A model generated the notes under the pieces. It was not told the DNA's origin, made no database searches, and saw only the letters and a list, made by a program, of their open reading frames with translations. The position numbers and the translations under genes are program-made. This document shows, in pieces, positions 1 to 5,094 of a stretch of DNA of 5,094 nt (positions within the stretch are counted from its first letter, which is position 1; every line of letters begins with the position of its first letter). Source of the DNA: Chloroflexota bacterium (GTDB lineage: Bacteria; Chloroflexota; Anaerolineae; J102); the NCBI GenBank assembly GCA_013152695.1, contig JAADFV010000196.1:1-5094 (forward strand), read 5' to 3'.

Positions 1-1554
1 CTGGGTGACCCCACGGAAGGTGCATTGGTCGTAGCCGCGGCCCTATTCGGGCTGGTCAAAGATGAATTGGACAGTTTGATCACGCGTGTGGCTGAAGCGC
101 CCTTCACTTCAGAACGCAAACGCATGACCACCATCCATAAAATCGACCGAGAGCACATTGCCAGCAGCAAATCTCTGGCCCCTCTCCTGCAAATGCTTCC
201 TAACGATCCCTTGCCCCCCTATCTCGCCTTCACCAAGGGGGCGGTGGATGGCTTGCTCGAACTGGCCGATCGCTTATGGGTAGATGGCGAAATCGTAGAA
301 CTGGATGAAACCTGGCGCCAGCGTATCCGCGCTTCCAACGACCGCTGGGCCGACAACGGTATGCGTGTGCTCGGTGTGGCCATGCGTGGCCTCCAGAGTC
401 TCCCTGAGCCCAACACGGACCTGGAAACTGTCGTCGAAAAGAATTTGGTCTTCGTGGGCTTGATCGGAATGATTGATCCACCCCGTCCCGAAGTGAAGGA
501 TGCCGTCCACACCTGCCGCACTGCCGGCATTCGTCCCATCATGATCACAGGCGACCACCCTCTTACAGCCCGCTTCATTGCCAAACAGTTGGGTATTTCC
601 AGCGATGATACCGTGGTCACGGGTGTGGAGTTGGAACGAATGTCGCAGGACGAGCTGAAGCAAATCGTGGCGCACACATCTGTCTTCGCCCGCGTCTCCC
701 CTGAGCACAAACTACGTATCGTGGATGCCTTGCAGCAAGAGGAGAACATCGTCGCCATGACCGGTGACGGCGTCAATGATGCTCCCGCCCTGAAAAAGGC
801 CGATATCGGCGTGGCCATGGGCATTACCGGCACCGATGTTGCCAAACAAGCCTCAGAAATGGTGCTGTTGGACGACAATTTTGCCACGATCGTTGCTGCC
901 GTGGAGGAAGGCCGCAAAATCTACGACAACATCCGTAAATTTATCAAGTACACTCTCGCTTCGAATGCTGGCGAAATCCTGGTGATGCTTTTTGGCCCCT
1001 TCCTCGGGTTGCCCTTACCCTTGCTCCCCTTGCAGATTCTCTGGATCAATCTGGTCACTGATGGCGTGCCCGGCCTCGCCCTCACCGTAGAACCGGGAGA
1101 ACATGATACAATGCGTCGGCCACCATTCAAACCAAATGAAAACATCTTCGCACGCGGCCTGGGCAAGGACATCCTCTGGATTGGTATTTTCATGGGGCTC
1201 GTATCTCTGGCAGCGGGTCTGTGGGGCTGGCAGTCGGGTTCCGAGGCCTGGCAAACCATGGTCTTCACCACGCTTACCCTGGCACAAATGGGGAACGCTC
1301 TCGCCCTGCGCAGCAACCGTGAGTCACTCTTCAGTATTGGCCTTTTCACCAACAAAATGATGTTAGGGGCAGTGGTAATCACCTTCCTTTTGCAAATGAT
1401 TCTTGTTTACGTACCCTTCTTCCAGACTATTTTCAAAACCAAGCCCCTCTCCGCTTCCGAACTGACCATCAGCCTGGTTTTAAGTGTTGCCGTCTTCATT
1501 GCTGTCGAGCTGAAGAAGTTGATTGTGCGTCGCCGCCAGCCCCTTGCACAATAA
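1..1554 (+). CDS. Cation-translocating P-type ATPase, probable Ca2+ pump (5'-partial, C-terminal 517 residues)
   Basis: This is a membrane pump that couples ATP hydrolysis to cation export, most likely Ca2+. The reading frame is open from nt 1 and begins inside the nucleotide-binding domain with GDPTEGAL, so the gene starts upstream; a TTG at nt 25 is internal, not a start. Visible in order are the N-domain SERKRM (nt 112-129), FTKGA with the ATP-binding Lys (229-243), MITGDHP (541-561) and the P-domain hinge TGDGVNDAP (760-786), followed by six predicted membrane helices M5-M10 (about nt 922-1527). M5 has SNAGE and M6 has NLVTDG, matching the SERCA Ca2+ ligands N768, E771, N796, T799 and D800. 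The M8 ligand E908 is replaced by Gln (nt 1285). M1-M4, the actuator domain and the DKTGT phosphorylation site are outside the window; family members are usually about 900 residues, so roughly 400 are missing. The ATPase family is certain. Ca2+ is inferred; Na+ or H+ is less likely. Confidence 0.95.
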   Translation: MGDPTEGALVVAAALFGLVKDELDSLITRVAEAPFTSERKRMTTIHKIDREHIASSKSLAPLLQMLPNDPLPPYLAFTKGAVDGLLELADRLWVDGEIVELDETWRQRIRASNDRWADNGMRVLGVAMRGLQSLPEPNTDLETVVEKNLVFVGLIGMIDPPRPEVKDAVHTCRTAGIRPIMITGDHPLTARFIAKQLGISSDDTVVTGVELERMSQDELKQIVAHTSVFARVSPEHKLRIVDALQQEENIVAMTGDGVNDAPALKKADIGVAMGITGTDVAKQASEMVLLDDNFATIVAAVEEGRKIYDNIRKFIKYTLASNAGEILVMLFGPFLGLPLPLLPLQILWINLVTDGVPGLALTVEPGEHDTMRRPPFKPNENIFARGLGKDILWIGIFMGLVSLAAGLWGWQSGSEAWQTMVFTTLTLAQMGNALALRSNRESLFSIGLFTNKMMLGAVVITFLLQMILVYVPFFQTIFKTKPLSASELTISLVLSVAVFIAVELKKLIVRRRQPLAQ

Positions 1555-1590
1555 AATTCTTGTAAAATCGCTCTTTTGCCACAAAAATCG

Positions 1591-1646
1591 GCGGATAAAC
1601 GCGGAGATTGCCCCCGTCAATCGGATTTCTCTCCGCGTTTGTCCGC
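1591..1646. terminator. Bidirectional terminator-like hairpin between convergent genes
   Basis: The arms gcggataaacgcggaga (1591-1607) and tctccgcgtttgtccgc (1630-1646) pair over 17 positions with a single G-U wobble (1596/1641) and a 22-nt loop. On the minus strand the stem is followed after three bases by TTTTT (1587-1583), and it begins about 40 nt past the tyrS stop, so it fits an intrinsic terminator for the leftward operon. For the rightward ATPase it lies 36 nt after the stop. There the T-rich stretch is more distant (1660-1664) and sits in a second small hairpin, TCTAAGAA/TTTTTAGA (1648-1667). Each arm contains the submotif GCGGA twice, so it may also be a copy of a dispersed intergenic repeat. 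The pairing is seen directly; the terminator role is inferred. Confidence 0.7.
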
Positions 1647-1686
1647 GTCTAAGAACTTATTTTTAGACCACAAACCTGGCTGCACA

Positions 1687-2910
1687 TCAGGCGCGAAGAC
1701 GCACGAATCTACGTTTGCCTTTTTGGAGGACAATGCCCTCAGGCCCGGGTTGTGGTACAAACTGCGGGTCTCGTACTACCTCGCCATCCAAGCGTACACC
1801 TCCACCTCGAACATCCCGCTTGGCCTGGCTGCGGCTGGAAGCAAAACCGGCGCGCGTAAGCAGATCCACTACGGTTTCGCCCGGCTGAACCTGCAGCGAA
1901 GGCATATCCGAGGGAAGCTGTTTCTGCTGGATGGTACGGACGAAATGTTCTTCGGCCTCGGTCACGGCTTCGGGGGGATAAAATAGACCCACAATTTCAC
2001 GGGCCAGGGTCATTTTCAAATCGCGCGGATGAATTTTACCCTGTTCGAGATCAGTAAAAAGCTGTTCGATCTTGTCCGGGTGCCAGGAAGTCACCAGCTC
2101 CGCATAATTCCGCATGGCCTCGTCTGGAATCGACATCACCTTGCCGTACATCACCTCAGGTGGCTCGGAGATGCCGATGTAATTGCCCGTGCTCTTACTC
2201 ATACGTAAATGCCCATCGGTGCCGACGAGGATGGGAACCGTAAGGGCAACCTGCGGGCGCAAGCCAAAGGCTTCCATCAATTTACGACCGGCCATAAGGT
2301 TGAAGAGCTGGTCGGTTCCGCCCAGTTGTACATCGGTACGTAAGGCCACGGCGTCGTAACCCTGCATCAAAGCATAAAAGAACTCATGCAGCCAGATAGC
2401 CTCTCCGGAGGTGTAGCGCTTGGCAAATTTGTCTCGTGCCAAAAATTGCTGGACGGTAAAGTGGCTCGCGAGCTGAATCACATCCTTGAATGTGAGTTTG
2501 CTGAGCCATTCCGCGTTGTACCGCACTTCTGTACGCTCGGGATCGAGGATGCGAAAAGCCTGGTCGGTGTAGGTCTTGGCTTTGGCCATGACCTCCTCTT
2601 CGCTCTGTTGGGGACGAGCACTGTCTTTGTCGCTGGGATCACCAATCAAGCCGGTAAAATTGCCGATCAAAAAGATCACATGATGACCTAAATCCTGAAA
2701 CTGCCGCAGTTTACGCATGGTCACGGTATGGCCGAGATGCAGATCGGGAGAAGTGGGATCATAACCACAGTACACACGTAAGGGTCGACCTGTTTGCAAC
2801 GACTCTTGCAAGCGCTGACGTAATTCACGCTCCATATTTTTATACGTTTGGGCGTCACCAAAATCAACGCCCCGCATGAGAATAGTAAGTTGTTCTTCGA
2901 CAGATTTCAT
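1687..2910 (-). CDS. tyrS: Tyrosyl-tRNA synthetase (TyrRS), TyrZ-like bacterial type
   Basis: This cytoplasmic class I aminoacyl-tRNA synthetase activates tyrosine with ATP and charges tRNA-Tyr. The 407 residues match the usual family length. The Rossmann catalytic domain carries the HIGH signature as HLGH (residues 58-61), preceded by the [15 protein letters not shown] block. The tyrosine-pocket signature Y179-x3-Q183-x2-D186 is present, as are GGTDQ (197-201) and the KMSKS loop as RMSKS (236-240). The C-terminal segment (about 345-405, with [10 protein letters not shown] and VRLDGEVV) is an S4-type RNA-binding domain. The ATG start gives the typical N-terminus MKSVEEQL. The Shine-Dalgarno is weak (TGAGA, overlapping the stop of the gene upstream), and the gap to that gene is 8 nt, so translational coupling is likely. 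The 3' end faces the P-type ATPase across the hairpin. No key motif is missing. I see no T-box-like leader directly before it, but the promoter probably lies two genes upstream. Confidence 0.97.
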   Translation of the reverse strand: MKSVEEQLTILMRGVDFGDAQTYKNMERELRQRLQESLQTGRPLRVYCGYDPTSPDLHLGHTVTMRKLRQFQDLGHHVIFLIGNFTGLIGDPSDKDSARPQQSEEEVMAKAKTYTDQAFRILDPERTEVRYNAEWLSKLTFKDVIQLASHFTVQQFLARDKFAKRYTSGEAIWLHEFFYALMQGYDAVALRTDVQLGGTDQLFNLMAGRKLMEAFGLRPQVALTVPILVGTDGHLRMSKSTGNYIGISEPPEVMYGKVMSIPDEAMRNYAELVTSWHPDKIEQLFTDLEQGKIHPRDLKMTLAREIVGLFYPPEAVTEAEEHFVRTIQQKQLPSDMPSLQVQPGETVVDLLTRAGFASSRSQAKRDVRGGGVRLDGEVVRDPQFVPQPGPEGIVLQKGKRRFVRLRA

Positions 2911-2918
2911 GGTTGGTC

Positions 2919-3437
2919 TCAGGGAGTGTTTGAGGATTGTGTTAATAATTCACGGGCGATTCGGATGGCCATATCTGCGCTCATCTGCCCTTCGATACGG
3001 CCACGAAAAACGCCCTCTTGATCGATAAACCAGGTTGTAGGCATGTGTTTCAAGGCAAAAACAGGATTGACGGTAGCATCTTCTGAGATGACAATGGGAA
3101 AGGTGATACCGTGCTCCTGGGCAAAAGCTTGCACCTTTTGCGGGCTCTCTTCCGCATTGATGCTATAAATGACAAAACCATCATTCTTGAGGGTCTCGTA
3201 AGTCTTTTGTAGATCAGGCATCTCGGCCACACAGGGCGGACAGTAGGTGCCCCAGAAATTCACGAAAACCACCTGACCCCGAAAGTCAGAAAGCGAGAGG
3301 AGTTCGCCAGTGGGCGTCGGCAGGACGATGTCGGGAGCTGGTTCCGTCCCCTCCAAACTGGGAAGTGGTGTAGAAAATGAAAGACAAGCACTGAGCAAGA
3401 GGGCCAATGTCCCCCAAAAAATCCAGCGAACGATCAT
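2919..3437 (-). CDS. TlpA/ResA-family thiol-disulfide oxidoreductase, predicted lipoprotein
   Basis: This is a thioredoxin-fold protein predicted to sit outside the cytoplasmic membrane and exchange disulfides, as TlpA, ResA and CcmG do for cytochrome c maturation or other secreted proteins. Counting from the ATG (172 residues), a hydrophobic signal ([18 protein letters not shown]) ends in the lipobox LSAC, with the lipidated Cys at 18. The redox site is WGTYCPPC with C66 and C69, and the cis-proline loop is HMPTTW with P132. The sequence GEVFVNFW-like strand before the site and the FPIVISED stretch are also typical of AhpC/TSA-Redoxin members. The frame can be opened at a TTG at 3443, overlapping the stop of the dehydrogenase. 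I chose the ATG at 3437 because GGTAGG lies 6 nt before it and would abut the TTG. Two nt separate it from the gene upstream and 8 nt from tyrS. Its redox partner is unknown; no cytochrome or Ccm gene is visible nearby. Confidence 0.93.
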   Translation of the reverse strand: MIVRWIFWGTLALLLSACLSFSTPLPSLEGTEPAPDIVLPTPTGELLSLSDFRGQVVFVNFWGTYCPPCVAEMPDLQKTYETLKNDGFVIYSINAEESPQKVQAFAQEHGITFPIVISEDATVNPVFALKHMPTTWFIDQEGVFRGRIEGQMSADMAIRIARELLTQSSNTP

Positions 3438-3439
3438 TG

Positions 3440-5002
3440 TCAACCTACCAATGTTTGACTTTGCTCACGCATGTATTGAGGTAAATAGTAAAACGAACCT
3501 GCGGCCTTGCCGGTGGAGCCAGAAGCTTTCCAGCCACCAAAAGCTTGATACCCAGGCCAGGCACCGGTCGTCGCCCCAGCAGCACGATTGATGTAAGCAA
3601 CACCGCTTTCGATATTCTCGAAGAACCACTGTTGTTCTGCAGGGTCCTCACTGAAAAAGCCGGCAGTGAGGCCATACATGTGATTGTTGGCCAAGGCCAT
3701 CGCCTCCTCTAAATTGTCCACGGCATGAACGGCGGTAATAGGCAAGAACATCTCCCCCTGCCACAGCTCGTGATCCAAGGGCAAATCAGTGACAATGGTC
3801 GGGGCCACGAAATAGCCGTGAGCCAGATCGCCCTCACTCAAGATATGCCCGCCATGCACAATCTCACCGCTCTGCCCTAATTCGGCACAGTATTTCTGGT
3901 AATCGGCATAAGCTTTGTGATTGATCACCGGTCCCATGAAGATATCTTTTTGCGTGGGATCACCGACCTTTATTGCCTCGGTATGTGCCAAAAAACGCTG
4001 CATAAAAACTTCGAAGACCGGACGTTCCACATAAATACGTGAAGCAGCAGAGCACTTTTGTCCTTGCAAGCCGAAGGCGGAGCGCAGCACACCCAAACTC
4101 GCTTTGTCGAGATCTGCGTGGCGGCTGACAAGTACGGGATTCTTGCCGCCCATTTCTGCGATCACAGGCCGGGGAAGTCGCCCCTGGGCTACCGTACGGA
4201 TGAGGCGCATGCCCACATCATACGATCCCGTAAAGGTGTAGCCTCCCACATCTTCATTTTCGATCAAGGTTTGACCAACTGTACGTCCTGGTCCAGTTAC
4301 ATAGTTGAACGCACCGGCCGGAACCCCGGCATCACGGAAGCATTCCGCCAGTTTCCAGGCGGTGAAGGGGGCGTCTGTAGCAGGTTTGAGAATAACACTA
4401 TTGCCCGCCACCAGAGCTGCACCCACCGGCCCGCCCGCCAAAGCTGCCGGAAAATTAAAGGGCGAAATCACAACCCACACGCCATACGGCTTGAGTACAC
4501 TGAAATTCTGGTGTTTGGGCGATTCTTGCAATAAGGATCGACGATATCCATCATGATTTTCCATATCGTCACAGGCGTAGCGAATCAAATCAGCCGTCTC
4601 GGCAATATCGCCCAGAGCTTCTAAGCGATTCTTTCCCACCTCCAGGCTCATCGCGGCTGCGATCTCAAGCATTCGCTCACTCATCAAGTCCGCGGCCTGT
4701 CTGAGAATGGCAACTCGCTCTTGCCAACGGCGCTGTCCCCAGTCTACGGCAGCCTCTTGCGCCGCGGCAATGGCGTCAAGTACATCCTGCCGACTTCCCT
4801 TCTGGAAATAGCCCAATGTCATGGTTGTGTCGATGGGGCTGACATCTTTGAACGTTTCTGCGGCGCGATATTCCTCCCCACCGATGAGCAGAGGGTAGAT
4901 TTTCCCTAACTGCGACCGTACCTGGGCAACAGCAGCCTCATAGGCGGCATGGAGCTCAGGATCATCGGCCGAAAGGGTGGCATACGTGACAGAGATAGGC
5001 AT
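3440..5002 (-). CDS. pruA: Aldehyde dehydrogenase family protein, probable delta-1-pyrroline-5-carboxylate (L-glutamate gamma-semialdehyde) dehydrogenase
   Basis: This is a cytoplasmic NAD(P)+-dependent aldehyde dehydrogenase, probably oxidising glutamate gamma-semialdehyde to glutamate, the second step of proline breakdown. From the ATG at 5002 it has 520 residues, close to stand-alone RocA/P5CDH enzymes. Catalytic residues are present: N183 in PFNFP, E283 in EMGGKNP and nucleophile C317 in GQKCSAAS, a block characteristic of P5C dehydrogenases. FTGS (257-260) and cofactor Lys206 in LKPA are also present. The N-terminal YPLLIGG and EVGKN-x-EALGDIAE segments also resemble this subfamily. The substrate loop keeps TGA but is longer than in RocA (NR-AAGAT-TGA). 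The residue after LKPA is Thr209 where Glu is common, and EMFLP replaces the usual E-x-FGP. The frame opens further to an ATG at 5074 and on to the window edge, but GGAG 6 nt before 5002 and a -10-like box between the two ATGs favour 5002. No proline dehydrogenase is in view, so substrate is less certain than family. Confidence 0.93.
   Translation of the reverse strand: MPISVTYATLSADDPELHAAYEAAVAQVRSQLGKIYPLLIGGEEYRAAETFKDVSPIDTTMTLGYFQKGSRQDVLDAIAAAQEAAVDWGQRRWQERVAILRQAADLMSERMLEIAAAMSLEVGKNRLEALGDIAETADLIRYACDDMENHDGYRRSLLQESPKHQNFSVLKPYGVWVVISPFNFPAALAGGPVGAALVAGNSVILKPATDAPFTAWKLAECFRDAGVPAGAFNYVTGPGRTVGQTLIENEDVGGYTFTGSYDVGMRLIRTVAQGRLPRPVIAEMGGKNPVLVSRHADLDKASLGVLRSAFGLQGQKCSAASRIYVERPVFEVFMQRFLAHTEAIKVGDPTQKDIFMGPVINHKAYADYQKYCAELGQSGEIVHGGHILSEGDLAHGYFVAPTIVTDLPLDHELWQGEMFLPITAVHAVDNLEEAMALANNHMYGLTAGFFSEDPAEQQWFFENIESGVAYINRAAGATTGAWPGYQAFGGWKASGSTGKAAGSFYYLPQYMREQSQTLVG
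3444..3449 (-). promoter_or_regulatory. Ribosome binding site deciding the start of the TlpA-like gene
   Basis: GGTAGG on the minus strand, embedded in the last codons of the upstream dehydrogenase, lies 6 nt before the ATG at 3437. It leaves no spacer to the alternative TTG at 3443, which favours the ATG. The match to the Shine-Dalgarno consensus is moderate. The overlap with coding sequence suggests translational coupling. Confidence 0.55.
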
Positions 5003-5008
5003 GATGTT

Positions 5009-5012
5009 CTCC
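5009..5012 (-). promoter_or_regulatory. Shine-Dalgarno of the dehydrogenase gene
   Basis: GGAG (within CTGGAG) on the minus strand lies 6 nt before the ATG at 5002. This is the best ribosome binding site in the window, and it supports starting the protein at MPISVTYATL rather than at the ATG 72 nt further upstream. Confidence 0.7.
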
Positions 5013-5029
5013 AGAAGGTAAACAATAGG

Positions 5030-5040
5030 CTTATATTCTA
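5030..5040 (-). promoter_or_regulatory. Putative -10 region of the dehydrogenase-tlpA-tyrS operon
   Basis: The minus strand reads TAGAATATAAG and contains two overlapping hexamers, TAGAAT and TATAAG, each matching TATAAT at five of six positions. It would give a leader of roughly 20-26 nt before the ATG at 5002, just covering the GGAG site. No convincing -35 box is present at 16-18 nt spacing, so this is only a candidate. The remaining bases to the window edge (5041-5094) show no recognisable gene. Confidence 0.4.
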
Positions 5041-5094
5041 CCGCATCTTGCCGCGAAAGCAGTAGCGGCGCCATCCCAGAACGGCAGTAGAGGG

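Noticed and set aside
219..917. Long minus-strand open frames opposite the ATPase
   Set aside because: They are antisense to the highly conserved N and P domains, and the Ser/Arg-rich translations look like mirror-frame artefacts.
1687..1712. Repeat-like ttcgtgcgtcttcgcg text at the 3' end of tyrS
   Set aside because: It resembles dispersed intergenic repeats, but it encodes the RFVRLRA end of the S4 domain in frame, so it is explained as coding sequence.
1576..1986. A 136-codon plus-strand open frame running from the intergenic hairpin into tyrS
   Set aside because: Most of it is antisense to the conserved 3' half of tyrS, its product resembles no known family, and its start lies at a TTG beside the palindrome without a ribosome binding site.
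2911..2918. Separate promoter or T-box leader for tyrS
   Set aside because: Only 8 nt separate it from the upstream gene, so there is no room for a leader unless it lies within that coding sequence, where I see no specifier or antiterminator structure.
4058..4534. A 158-codon plus-strand open frame opposite the dehydrogenase
   Set aside because: It is antisense to the catalytic core (PFNFP to GQKCS), shows no domain resemblance and has no good start signal.
5031..5094. Possible tail of another minus-strand gene at the right edge (frames ending at TAG 5040-5038 or TAA 5033-5031)
   Set aside because: Both short open tails are under 22 codons and cut by the window edge; nothing in them is recognisable, so neither can be supported.

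Overview
This is an ordinary bacterial chromosomal window holding four protein-coding genes in two convergent blocks. No RNA gene, CRISPR array, insertion sequence or prophage gene is visible. The codon use, the tight gene packing and the GCGGATAAACGCGGA-type intergenic palindrome would fit a free-living, moderately GC-rich bacterium. My impression is Chloroflexota (Anaerolineae-like), but no sequence here is diagnostic and this placement is weak.

Layout: nt 1-1554 (+) is the C-terminal part of a P-type cation ATPase of the Ca2+/SERCA-like type. Its start, first four membrane helices, actuator domain and phosphorylation site lie before the window. Nt 1555-1686 is the convergent intergenic gap; it holds a strong 17-bp inverted repeat that can serve as a bidirectional terminator. 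On the minus strand, read from right to left, a compact three-gene operon follows: a delta-1-pyrroline-5-carboxylate (glutamate semialdehyde) dehydrogenase-like ALDH (5002-3440), a TlpA/ResA-type thioredoxin-fold lipoprotein (3437-2919) and tyrosyl-tRNA synthetase (2910-1687). Gaps of 2 and 8 nt separate these genes. A -10-like box and a good Shine-Dalgarno sit directly upstream of the dehydrogenase at the right edge.

How they work together: the three minus-strand genes are probably co-transcribed. Their roles (proline/arginine carbon use, envelope thiol-disulfide exchange, tyrosine charging of tRNA) do not form an obvious pathway, so the operon looks like a housekeeping cluster rather than a dedicated system. 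I looked for an undescribed system and do not see one. The second-look items are start-codon choices, residue substitutions in the dehydrogenase and the ATPase, and the convergent hairpin.
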